Positions 15,093-23,492 of a stretch of 30,702 bases of DNA are shown here, in pieces. Every line of letters begins with the position of its first letter. Position 1 is the stretch's first letter. Under the pieces are notes generated by a model. It saw nothing but the letters and a program-made list of their open reading frames with translations, had not been told where the DNA came from and did not search any database. Source of the DNA: UBA2210 sp036825195 (GTDB lineage Bacteria > Desulfobacterota > Syntrophia > Syntrophales > UBA2210); the NCBI GenBank assembly GCA_036825195.1, contig DAISYQ010000039.1:1-30702 (forward strand), read 5' to 3'. The position numbers and the translations under genes were made by a program.

Positions 15093-17360
15093 ATGGCCCA
15101 AAAAAAATCCCTTAAAAATGGAAAGAATAACGGGAATGCAGGGATAAAACCCGTGTATAAGCATACCCAAGAACTTTTTTCCTTGAAGACCGCCATAGCG
15201 ATTGCTATGAGTCTTATCCTTACCCTTATTCTGTATCCGAAGATCCTCAAGATCGCCCCTCCCGAATATAACGTAGGATCTATTATTACAAAGGATGTCC
15301 AAGCCGACCGTAATTTCCTCGTAGTGGACAGGGTGGCTACGGAACAAAAAAAGGCTGAAGCCGTTGGAATGACTGTCCCTGTCTACGACTATGATAGGGA
15401 TATGCCCGCAAAGATCGGCATAGCAATGTCGAAGGCATTCCTTGCCATGGCTGAATATGCGAAAGCGGGTTCGGAACAGACCGATAAGGAACAATCCATA
15501 GGGAAGGTAAAGACAGTATTCGAGGATCTGTCGGGAATATCCCTTACATCCGGAGAATTCAAGACTCTCGAAAAGGCAGGATTTCCCATTGAAATATGTA
15601 ATACTATCGTACGACTTGTCTATTATACCTACAACAACGGGTTGATTGGCGACGAAAACATCTTTAATCTTCAAAAAGACAAGGGAATAATAATCCGGGA
15701 CATAAAAACCCAAGAAGAAAAAGAATTTAATGATCTTTCGTCGATACTGGATGCCAGAAAGATGAACAATTTCGTTCGTGAAAATGCAAAGGCGATATTT
15801 GAAAACAAAAAAACCAATGACGTTGTTGTATCGATTGCCCAGAAGGCCGTGAGGCCAAACCTGACGTTCGCCAAGAATGCGACGGAACAAAGAAAACAGG
15901 CAACCTTGAATAATGTAAAACCGGTACTGTATGAAATCCAGAAAAATGAAATGATCATTCGGGAAGGAGAAAAGATAACCCCGACGGACATGGACAAGCT
16001 TGATGCTTTTTATAAGGGAAAAGAAGGAACCAGGTTTGTAAATGTCTCTATATTCTTAGGTATATTTCTTAGCATAATTCTTTTGTCTATCATCTTCTAC
16101 CGCATGTTCAGCAAGCGTTTCAGGCTGTCAAAAACCCTGATTACCGATCTCTTGTTTATGGGTATTGTGATGATCCTCCAGGTGATTCTGGTAAAAGTAG
16201 GGATATTCATGTGCGACGCTGTCGGACTTACCTATAAACTGGTTACCGCATCTATCTGTTGTTACGCTATACCGTTCACCATCAGCGCCATGCTCGTTGC
16301 AATCCTTATTGGTCGAAATGAAGGCTTGATATTTTCCGTTTTCGCTTCCCTTATCATAACCTTTCTCTTCGTGGATAAGATGCCAATATTTATGCTTTCT
16401 CTCGTTGGAAGTGCCGTTGCTGCACACTATATAATCCATTACGAACAGCGTTCGGCTTTTTTTAAGACCGGCCTACTGGTAGGTATCGTTAATGTGGGAA
16501 TCATAGCGTGTCTTTCCCTGCTTTCTGGAAACCTCTTGACAGTTGAAACAATCTTAAAGCTGATTATGGGAATCGCCGGAGGAGTTCTGTCGGGGTTTAT
16601 TGTGTTTGGGCTTGTGCCTATCTTTGAATCACTCTTTGGATATACTACCGATATAAGGCTCATGGAACTGGGTAATCTGAACCAACCGATATTCCAGGAA
16701 TTGCTCATGGTGGCACCGGGGACGTATCATCATAGTGTTGTCGTGGCATCTCTGGCGGAAGCAGCGGCAGAAGAGATCGGAGCAAACTCCCTGTTGGCCA
16801 AGGTTAGCGCCTATTATCATGATATTGGAAAGATGAAAAAGCCTCTATATTTCATCGAGAATCAACCCAATTGGAAAAACAGACACGATGATCTCTCACC
16901 CCAAATGAGTAGCCTCGTAATTATTTCACATGTCAAGGATGGATGTGAATTAGCCAAAGAACACAATCTCGGAAAGGCGATAACGGATATTATCAGGCAG
17001 CATCACGGAACGGGACTGGTAAGCTATTTCTACGAGAAAGCGAAAAAGGAGACTGTGGCTTCAGGGAAGTCGATACTGGAAGGTGATTTTCGATATCCGG
17101 GTCCGAAACCTCAAAAGAAGGAGGCCGCACTTGTTATTCTCGGGGATATTGTGGAGGCATCGTCAAGGACGTTGACTAATCCAACACCAGCTCGGATACA
17201 AAATCTCGTCAATAGCCGGATACAACAGGTGGTGAAAGAGGGGCAACTCGACGAATGCGACCTTACCTTCCGCGACTTGAAAAAAATCTCTGAGACGTTC
17301 ACCCGGGTGCTCACGGGCATATTCCATCGCAGGATAGACTATAAACAACCTTCGGAATAA
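15093..17360 (+). CDS. 7TM-HD membrane phosphodiesterase, PgpH/YqfF-like
   Basis: The protein has the layout of PgpH, a c-di-AMP phosphodiesterase in Firmicutes: a basic cytoplasmic start, a first membrane helix (about residues 33-50), an extracytoplasmic 7TMR-HDED domain (about 55-315), a block of about seven membrane helices (about 318-520), then a cytoplasmic HD domain. HD signatures are HHSVVVASLAEAAAEE, the metal-binding YYHDIGK (H576, D577) and RQHHGTGLVSYFY. At 755 residues it is slightly longer than usual. Its place between phoH and ybeY is the conserved one. The c-di-AMP activity is known for Gram-positive and some other homologues; whether this organism makes c-di-AMP cannot be seen from the window. 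Ribosome binding site weak. Confidence 0.92.
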   Translation: MAQKKSLKNGKNNGNAGIKPVYKHTQELFSLKTAIAIAMSLILTLILYPKILKIAPPEYNVGSIITKDVQADRNFLVVDRVATEQKKAEAVGMTVPVYDYDRDMPAKIGIAMSKAFLAMAEYAKAGSEQTDKEQSIGKVKTVFEDLSGISLTSGEFKTLEKAGFPIEICNTIVRLVYYTYNNGLIGDENIFNLQKDKGIIIRDIKTQEEKEFNDLSSILDARKMNNFVRENAKAIFENKKTNDVVVSIAQKAVRPNLTFAKNATEQRKQATLNNVKPVLYEIQKNEMIIREGEKITPTDMDKLDAFYKGKEGTRFVNVSIFLGIFLSIILLSIIFYRMFSKRFRLSKTLITDLLFMGIVMILQVILVKVGIFMCDAVGLTYKLVTASICCYAIPFTISAMLVAILIGRNEGLIFSVFASLIITFLFVDKMPIFMLSLVGSAVAAHYIIHYEQRSAFFKTGLLVGIVNVGIIACLSLLSGNLLTVETILKLIMGIAGGVLSGFIVFGLVPIFESLFGYTTDIRLMELGNLNQPIFQELLMVAPGTYHHSVVVASLAEAAAEEIGANSLLAKVSAYYHDIGKMKKPLYFIENQPNWKNRHDDLSPQMSSLVIISHVKDGCELAKEHNLGKAITDIIRQHHGTGLVSYFYEKAKKETVASGKSILEGDFRYPGPKPQKKEAALVILGDIVEASSRTLTNPTPARIQNLVNSRIQQVVKEGQLDECDLTFRDLKKISETFTRVLTGIFHRRIDYKQPSE

Positions 17361-17417
17361 CAAGTGAATCGATATGCTATAACGATAAAGAAACATAGCG
17401 GAGTTAACAAATAAAAT

Positions 17418-17867
17418 ATGACGACAATTCTTGCAAACAACGAACAGACCGTAATTGATGTAGATCTTCCTCAAATAAAATCCTCATTAGCAGAAATATT
17501 AAAAATCCTTGGTGTTGAAGACAAGGAAATAAGTCTGACCATTGTGGATGATGCCGGTATTACACAGATCAATAGACAGTATTTGAACAGGGATTATCCA
17601 ACAAATGTCATAGCATTTTCTTTAAACGAAGGAGAATTTGGAGATGTAAATCCGGATATCCTCGGAGATATCATCATATCCGTAGAGACAGCCGTCAGGG
17701 ATGCGAAAACTGGAGAACTCTCAATGGGGGATGAGATTGATTATCTGATGATACATGGTGTTTTGCATCTTTTGGGATACGATCATGAACTGCCCGGAGA
17801 AGCCGAAGAGATGAAGGAAAAAGAAAAGGAAATCTTCTTCACACTGAAAGACTATCACATAGAATAG
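17418..17867 (+). CDS. ybeY: endoribonuclease / rRNA maturation factor YbeY
   Basis: YbeY is a zinc-dependent endoribonuclease-like protein needed for 16S rRNA 3' maturation and ribosome quality control. The zinc motif HX3HX5H is intact: H113, H117 and H123 in HGVLHLLGYDHE. The 149 residues are normal, and the region NRDYPTNVIAFSLNEGEFG is the usual substrate-groove segment. It is third in the phoH-pgpH-ybeY set, 57 bases after the 7TM-HD gene. It converges on the lytic transglycosylase gene, with 80 bases between the stops and only a weak inverted repeat in the gap. Confidence 0.95.
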   Translation: MTTILANNEQTVIDVDLPQIKSSLAEILKILGVEDKEISLTIVDDAGITQINRQYLNRDYPTNVIAFSLNEGEFGDVNPDILGDIIISVETAVRDAKTGELSMGDEIDYLMIHGVLHLLGYDHELPGEAEEMKEKEKEIFFTLKDYHIE

Positions 17868-17947
17868 AGAGGATCTTCCTAGAATGAGAAGATAGATAAA
17901 AGATCCATGGCGTAAAATGTTTCTCTATCATGCCGATCTTTTTTCTG

Positions 17948-19819
17948 TTACCTCACTATGACCTGCTGCCCGGGGTGGATAACGGTATCTCTGTCGAAAC
18001 TGTTCAGTTTTAATAGCGTGTCGAGATCGATCCCATTTTTGTGTGCTATTGCAGAAAGGGTATCCCCCTTTTCTACGACGCAGGTTTTTGACGATGCAGC
18101 ATTGTCTCCCGCGGAACTGCTCCTTATTTTGATAATCTGACCGATGGTAAGATCATTGCGCCATAGGCCGTTCAGTTTTTTTATCTCTGAGACGGTAGTG
18201 TCAAAGCGCCGTGCAATGAGCCAGAGAGAATCCCCTTTCTTTACTCTGTACCCCGCAACACCTCCCTCTTTTGGTGTTGGTATCTGTGATTCTTCTGAAT
18301 AGACATAACCGCGGGACGGTATCTTAAGCCAATTGCCTTCTCTGATACTGTGCTTGCTTGAAAGGTGATTTGCGGCCATTATGGCGTTTATTGAACTTTT
18401 GTATCTGCTTGCAAGGCCGGAAAGAGTATCACCTTTTTTTACCTTGTATCGAATATACTCGGGACCACCGGGTCTTTTTGCTGTTACGATCTTATCTATA
18501 ACCGAGGTAAATTGTTGTCCCATTCCTTTCGGTATTTTCAGATCATATCGATTAGGGGTCGTTTTGTATCTGAGTTCAGAGTTGAGAAAATGTAATGTCT
18601 GTTCAGATATTTGAAGCTCCTGTGCTACATCTTTGAGCCTGACGCTTTTTTCTGTCGTGACCGTAACGAAGGGAACAGGTTGTTCCTGTTCCTGATTCAG
18701 ATCTATGCCAAACTTGCCGGGATCTTTCAGAATATGAAGCGTTGCGAGATACCTGGGTACGTAACTCGATGTTTCAGGAGGAAGCTGACGGTAAAGATCC
18801 CAGAAATTATCTAGATAATTCATCTGTTGCCTTGATATTGCCTTCAGGACCCTCCCCTCTCCGCAGTTGTAGGCGGCCAGAACCGTCAGCCAGTCTCCGA
18901 ATATTCCGTGAAGTTCCTTCAGATAGGCTATGGCTGCCTCAGTGGATTTTTCCGGATCCATCCGTTCGTCGATCCAGTGGTCACGCTTGAGTCCGTACCT
19001 ATAACCGGTCGAGGGTATTATCTGCCAAAGACCGAGAGCCCGTGCTTTTGAGAGGGCCTGTATCTTGAACCCACTTTCAACAAGTGGTAGCCATGAGAGT
19101 TCTTCAGGCAACCCCGCCTCTTTCAACTGTTTCAATATCATCGGACGATACCTACCGGATCGCTTGTATGAGGAGATAAAAAAATTACGTTCTAAGCGCT
19201 GAAAACGCTGTATTGCTTTATTTACATCGTCATTCATGACAAGCGGGATTTCACTTTGATAGCCGGAGGCAACATTACTTCTTGATGCGTAGATCTCCAC
19301 GACCTTCTTCGCAATCATGACGCGCAGGTCATCCTTCTGCCAGGTAATTTCGGGATCACCATTTACATCCAGCAGCAGGGAATAGGCTTCGTCAAGCAGC
19401 TTCAGAGCCTTGTCAAGCTCTCCTTTTTCCCAGAAAAGCTGAGCCTGTCCCAAGAAATCAATGGCCTCATCCATGATCGCCTGTTTATTGTTCTGGCTGA
19501 GGTCTTTACCATTCGATTCGACTTCCTGTTGAGGGGCGTTTTCTTCCGTTGATATTTCGGTTGTGTTTTCGGTATCATCCACGGAAGATATCTCTGTTTC
19601 GGCTACGATAGGTTCTTCCGAAATATCTTTCTCGGCAGGTTCAACGGTTTTGATCTCCTGAGGCTGAGGTTCAGGGGGGGGCGTAGCTATGTGTTCTACA
19701 GAGACTCCCTGTTTCTCTGGAGCGGCAACAGGTGAAAGGGTGTACCTGGGCGGCAGGTAACATGAAGACAGGAATGCAACAAGAAAGGCCGTTATGATCA
19801 GCCGCTTTACTATGCCCAT
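17948..19819 (-). CDS. membrane-bound lytic murein transglycosylase, MltD-like lipoprotein with three LysM repeats
   Basis: The enzyme should cleave peptidoglycan glycan strands from the outer membrane or periplasm. I choose the ATG at 19819 (623 residues): it has GGGGAG upstream and starts MGIVKRLIITAFLVAFLSSC, a lipoprotein signal with the LSSC lipobox and C20 as lipidated residue; a start 19 codons earlier would hide it. A low-complexity Pro/Glu/Thr linker (about 30-110) follows, then a helical region, then the SLT domain: LSWLPLVESGFKIQALS with catalytic Glu, ALGLWQIIPSTGYRYGL and LAAYNCGEGRV. The C-terminus has three LysM domains, beginning YRVKKGDTLSGLA, YRVKKGDSLWLIA and CVVEKGDTLSAIA. 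The gene is downstream of prfB and lnt; Lnt would complete its acylation. Confidence 0.93.
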   Translation of the reverse strand: MGIVKRLIITAFLVAFLSSCYLPPRYTLSPVAAPEKQGVSVEHIATPPPEPQPQEIKTVEPAEKDISEEPIVAETEISSVDDTENTTEISTEENAPQQEVESNGKDLSQNNKQAIMDEAIDFLGQAQLFWEKGELDKALKLLDEAYSLLLDVNGDPEITWQKDDLRVMIAKKVVEIYASRSNVASGYQSEIPLVMNDDVNKAIQRFQRLERNFFISSYKRSGRYRPMILKQLKEAGLPEELSWLPLVESGFKIQALSKARALGLWQIIPSTGYRYGLKRDHWIDERMDPEKSTEAAIAYLKELHGIFGDWLTVLAAYNCGEGRVLKAISRQQMNYLDNFWDLYRQLPPETSSYVPRYLATLHILKDPGKFGIDLNQEQEQPVPFVTVTTEKSVRLKDVAQELQISEQTLHFLNSELRYKTTPNRYDLKIPKGMGQQFTSVIDKIVTAKRPGGPEYIRYKVKKGDTLSGLASRYKSSINAIMAANHLSSKHSIREGNWLKIPSRGYVYSEESQIPTPKEGGVAGYRVKKGDSLWLIARRFDTTVSEIKKLNGLWRNDLTIGQIIKIRSSSAGDNAASSKTCVVEKGDTLSAIAHKNGIDLDTLLKLNSFDRDTVIHPGQQVIVR

Positions 19820-19952
19820 AAGTTCAAACTCCCCGGGGAACCACTTAGAATGTGCGTTCTTCCCGTTTTGTGTCAATATGCAAATCGTTCAATTGTACAA
19901 CGCAAATAATCAGTACGGAAAGATTCGTTAGAATCCGGTTTTTCTCTTACGG

Positions 19953-21042
19953 TTAACTTATAAGATATGTTTCAATGAAATCATCTATATCACCATCCAG
20001 TACCCTATCCACATTACCCACTTCCATATTTGTCCTGTGATCTTTTATCATCTTGTAAGGGTGAAGGATATAGGACCGTATCTGACTTCCCCAAGCTATG
20101 TTCTTTTTTGTCTTGTTGACTTCGTCAAGTTTTTCGGCTTTTTTACGAAGTTCCAGTTCGTAGAGCCTTGACTTTAAGACCTTCATGGCCATAGCCCTGT
20201 TCTTGTGCTGAGACCTCTCGTTCTGACACTGCACCACAATACCGGTCGGTATATGGGTGATCCTGACAGCGGAATCGGTTTTGTTGACATGCTGTCCCCC
20301 TGCCCCACTTGATCGGTAAGTGTCTGTTCGCAAGTCATTCTCGTTGATTTCAATGTCTATGTCTTCGGATACTTCCGGATATACAAAGACAGATGCAAAT
20401 GATGTGTGCCTTCTCCCCCCGGCGTCAAAGGGTGATATGCGAACAAGTCTGTGTATGCCGACCTCGGCTTTGGCGTATCCGTAGGCATATTCTCCCTCCA
20501 TCGTCATTGTCGCGCTTTTTATGCCCGCTTCGTCACCAGGCTGAAGGTCGACAATCTTCGTTTGATACCCCTTTCTCTCCGACCATCTCAGGTACATGCG
20601 CATGAGCATCTGGGCCCAGTCTTGTGCCTCCGTGCCGCCGGCTCCTGCATGTATCGTCATGATGGCATTGCCGGGGTCTTCCTCGTTACCCAGCATCATT
20701 CTGAATTCACTGTTTCTGACCGAAGATTCAAGATCGACAATATCGTTCTCTATCTCTTCGAGTGCGCTTTCATCATCTTCATCTTGTGCCATTTCAAAGA
20801 GCATTTCCAGGTCCAGAAGTGAGTCATTCAGTTTTCTCCAACCGTGGATCGTATCTTCCGCCCTGCTCTTTTCCCTTAATATATTCCTGGCTGATTCGGC
20901 ATCGTTCCAGAAATCCTCTTTGAGGATCTGCTTCTCGAACTTGTCGATTTGTTCTTCGTTTGCATCTATGTCAAAGACAACCTCGGAGGTTGTCTATCCT
21001 CTTTTTCAACTCCTGCATCTTTTCATGGATATCGGCAATCAT
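19953..21042 (-). CDS. prfB: peptide chain release factor 2, expressed by programmed +1 frameshift
   Basis: RF2 terminates translation at UGA and UAA. The gene is read in two frames. Frame 0 starts with ATG at 21042 (AGGAGG eight bases upstream) and runs 23 codons, MIADIHEKMQELKKRIDNLR then GCL, to a UGA at 20973-20971. Shifting +1 at CTT TGA C continues as DIDANEEQIDKFEKQ without interruption to 19953, giving 362 residues, the normal length. This is the classical autoregulatory site, which lets low RF2 increase its own synthesis. The stop-recognition SPF motif (RISPFDAGGRRH) and the catalytic GGQ (SGAGGQHVNKTDSA) are present. The start overlaps the lnt stop as ATGA. A perfect hairpin abuts the shift codon. 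It should not be called a pseudogene, nor annotated from the internal ATG at 20804. Confidence 0.95.
20971..20994 (-). promoter_or_regulatory. prfB programmed frameshift site with abutting hairpin
   Basis: On the mRNA strand the order is GACAACCT, loop CCG, AGGTTGTC, then TTTGA. The shift codon CTT (20976-20974) shares its C with the end of the stem, and the in-frame UGA is 20973-20971. The two arms are perfect 8-bp complements. The usual Shine-Dalgarno-like stimulator upstream of CTT is GAGG, four bases away, and lies in the 3' arm. The slippery CTT TGA C is the standard RF2 sequence. Confidence 0.85.
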
Positions 21043-22568
21043 CTATTTGTCCTCCTCAGCGAAATAAAAAAGCCAATTAACAGAAACATGATACAAGAAC
21101 AAGCAAATACGTCGCCATATCGTGAATAAACCGTATCATACTGCGTAAATTGTATCGACCCGCGTAGCGTCGTTCTTTCGAACAAACCCGTTTTTGATAG
21201 GATTTTCCCGGTTGGATCAACTATGGCGCTTATCCCTGTATTTGCGGACCGTATCATGTAGATACGATTTTCGATAGCCCTGAATGCCGCCATGGTCAAA
21301 TGTTGATAAGGGGCTGATGTATCTCCGTACCATGCATCATTAGTTATATTGACGAGAAGATCTGCTCCTCTCTGGCGATATTCGCGACTGATTTCAGGGA
21401 ATATTCCCTCGTAACAGATCAGAACACCTACGTTCCCGTCGTCCATCGAAAGAGGCGTAATTTCATTTCCCGCTGTAAAGTCACCGGCACCTTCAACCAG
21501 TTTGTCGATAAAAAAGAGTATATCATGGAGGGGAACATATTCGCCGAACGGGACCAAATGTACCTTATCATATCTTCCGGAAACGGTTCCTTCGGGAGAC
21601 AGCAGGTATGCACTGTTGTAAAATGAGATTTTTCCCCCATCCCTCTTGTATCCGGGAGATCCGAACAGAAGCCAGGAATTTGTTTTTATGGCGGTTTTTA
21701 TCAAGCTTCTGGATTTGTCATTATAGTTCTGAAAAAAAAATGGCACAGCCGTTTCCGGCCACACAATCAACGAAACACCGGATTCTGAAGCATCCGTGGA
21801 CATATTGTTATATGTAGTTATCGTCTCTGTCTGATATTCGGGACTCCACTTCACGGATTGATCAATATTCCCCTGAACGATTAGAATATCATTTGATTCA
21901 ATATTTTCTGTGTTATTGCTAAAGTATTTTATACGATGCATACCGTAACCGAAAACTAACAATAACAAAACCAGGCCGACAGTAATCTTCGACAGAATTC
22001 TTTTCTTTTCACCTCCCGGAAGAAAGAGAGCACGGATACAATCATATATAATACAGTTCACAAGAACTATCAGAAAGGTTATTCCATAGATTCCCGTAAT
22101 GTCCGAAACCTGAATCATTGAAAGATAGGCGTGTTGTGAATAGGCAAGCTCTTCCCACGGAAATCCTGAAAAAAGATGGGCCTTGAGGTAGTCGAGAGAG
22201 GTCCAGAGAACGGGTGCTACCAGTATAGCGCCGATCCCTCTTCTTCTGAAATAGGTAATCCCTGTGCAGAACAGCGCAGGATAGAGACTCAGGTATATGA
22301 CGAGAAGAAGCATGACCGAAACACCGGCATAGAAAGGGAGGCAACCGTACCGGACGACAACGAATACGATCCAGTACATCAGGCCTATGTTATACACAAG
22401 ACCCATGACAAATCCCGTCCGGAATGCACCCGGAAGGTCTGAATCTTTTAAGGTATATAAGAGTGGCACAAGGGCGATCCAGGAAAGAAACCCCAGGTCG
22501 GTTTTAGGAAAGGATAAAAAGAGAAGCAGTCCGGAAATCAAAGAGAGTAGCAGGGTCTTCTTATTCAT
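21039..22568 (-). CDS. lnt: apolipoprotein N-acyltransferase Lnt
   Basis: Lnt adds the third acyl chain to the N-terminal cysteine of lipoproteins in the inner membrane. I choose the ATG at 22568 (509 residues, MNKKTLLLSLISGLLL), overlapping the corC stop by eight bases (ATGAATAA); a TTG start 11 codons upstream is also open. The N-terminal half has about seven membrane helices; the rest is a periplasmic nitrilase-type domain with the catalytic Glu in IVWPETAVPFF, Lys in KVHLVPFGEYVP and Cys in LICYEGIFPE. A final membrane helix closes the protein. It overlaps prfB by four bases and follows corC, a common deltaproteobacterial grouping. Its presence supports a Gram-negative envelope. Confidence 0.95.
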   Translation of the reverse strand: MNKKTLLLSLISGLLLFLSFPKTDLGFLSWIALVPLLYTLKDSDLPGAFRTGFVMGLVYNIGLMYWIVFVVVRYGCLPFYAGVSVMLLLVIYLSLYPALFCTGITYFRRRGIGAILVAPVLWTSLDYLKAHLFSGFPWEELAYSQHAYLSMIQVSDITGIYGITFLIVLVNCIIYDCIRALFLPGGEKKRILSKITVGLVLLLLVFGYGMHRIKYFSNNTENIESNDILIVQGNIDQSVKWSPEYQTETITTYNNMSTDASESGVSLIVWPETAVPFFFQNYNDKSRSLIKTAIKTNSWLLFGSPGYKRDGGKISFYNSAYLLSPEGTVSGRYDKVHLVPFGEYVPLHDILFFIDKLVEGAGDFTAGNEITPLSMDDGNVGVLICYEGIFPEISREYRQRGADLLVNITNDAWYGDTSAPYQHLTMAAFRAIENRIYMIRSANTGISAIVDPTGKILSKTGLFERTTLRGSIQFTQYDTVYSRYGDVFACSCIMFLLIGFFISLRRTNR

Positions 22569-23418
22569 TTTCTTTGTGCTTTTTTTCTTTCTTGTAACCA
22601 ACCGGCGGAATACTCTCTCCGATCTGACGTATCCGTACTTTCTTTATGCTCCTTTCATCCGCTGTTTCTATGGTGATTTGAAGATGGGCATACGTAATGG
22701 TCTCTCCTGCAACGGGAATCTTTTTGATAAGGTAGAATATAAATCCTCCCAGTGTTTCAAATTGCCCTTCCGGTACTTCCATGTTGAAGTATTCTTCAAA
22801 TTCCTCGATTTCTACTCTGCTGTCTACAAGAACTTCGCCTCCGGGAAGAGTTGTAAAGGGATTCTCTTCATTGTCATGCTCATCGTGAATCTCTCCGACA
22901 ATCTCTTCTATTAAATCTTCCAGGGTTACGAGACCGGAAGTTCCGCCATACTCATCAATGACAATGGCCATATGCGATTTTTTTTCTTTGAGTTCATGCA
23001 GGAGCAGGTGGGTATTCTTTGTTTCAGGGATGTAATAGGTCTTTCTGAGAATCGAGATAATGTCACTCTTACGAAAGGGTTGGGACCAGAATCGTAACAG
23101 GTCTTTTACGTTCAATATCCCTTGGATATTGTCGATGTTATCACTATAAAAAGGCATCCTGGTATGTCCGTGTTTCAGGATCAAGGCAAGTATATCTTCT
23201 ATGGTGGAATTGTCATTAACGGCGACAATTTCTGTCCGCGGTACCATTACTTCACGGGCAACCGTTTCACGTAATTCGAGAATACTCTGAATCATCTCGC
23301 CGGACTGTTTGTCAATGAGGCCGTCCTCCTCCCCTGCATTGACAATAGATTGTATTTTCTCTTCCAGCAGATTAAGGCTTTTTCTTCCGACTGCCCATGG
23401 AAAGAGTGCGCCGATCAT
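22561..23418 (-). CDS. CorC/HlyC family protein with paired CBS domains
   Basis: The 285 residues contain two CBS domains (about 60-115 and 125-180; VPRTEIVAVNDNSTIED, then SHMAIVIDEYGGTSGLVTLED) and a C-terminal CorC_HlyC domain (about 195-270; VDSRVEIEEFEEYFNMEVP). The family is linked to magnesium/cobalt export and to nucleotide sensing. The membrane DUF21 domain of longer relatives is absent, as in E. coli CorC (YbeX), which accompanies ybeY and lnt. Here it precedes lnt with an eight-base overlap. The ATG at 23418 has no good ribosome binding site, whereas GGAGG at 23454-23450 is placed seven bases before an in-frame ATT at 23442, which would add eight residues. Start therefore uncertain. 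Confidence 0.92.
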   Translation of the reverse strand: MIGALFPWAVGRKSLNLLEEKIQSIVNAGEEDGLIDKQSGEMIQSILELRETVAREVMVPRTEIVAVNDNSTIEDILALILKHGHTRMPFYSDNIDNIQGILNVKDLLRFWSQPFRKSDIISILRKTYYIPETKNTHLLLHELKEKKSHMAIVIDEYGGTSGLVTLEDLIEEIVGEIHDEHDNEENPFTTLPGGEVLVDSRVEIEEFEEYFNMEVPEGQFETLGGFIFYLIKKIPVAGETITYAHLQITIETADERSIKKVRIRQIGESIPPVGYKKEKKHKENE

Positions 23419-23492
23419 TCTTTTGATTTTTTCCGGAAAAATATGTCATCCTCCTATTCCGTTGATATGCAGATACAACAAAGACTACACGT

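Noticed and set aside
14859..15890. 343-residue open frame antisense to phoH and the 7TM-HD gene
   Set aside because: Spans the junction of two well-supported genes on the other strand, no ribosome binding site or motif seen.
17871..17906. possible bidirectional terminator between ybeY and the lytic transglycosylase gene (GGATCTT/AAGATCC)
   Set aside because: Only seven pairs with a 22-base loop and no T-run on the plus side.
19953..20972. prfB as a frameshifted pseudogene or a gene starting at the internal ATG 20804
   Set aside because: The CTT TGA C site and continuous family-like sequence in both frames show the standard programmed frameshift.
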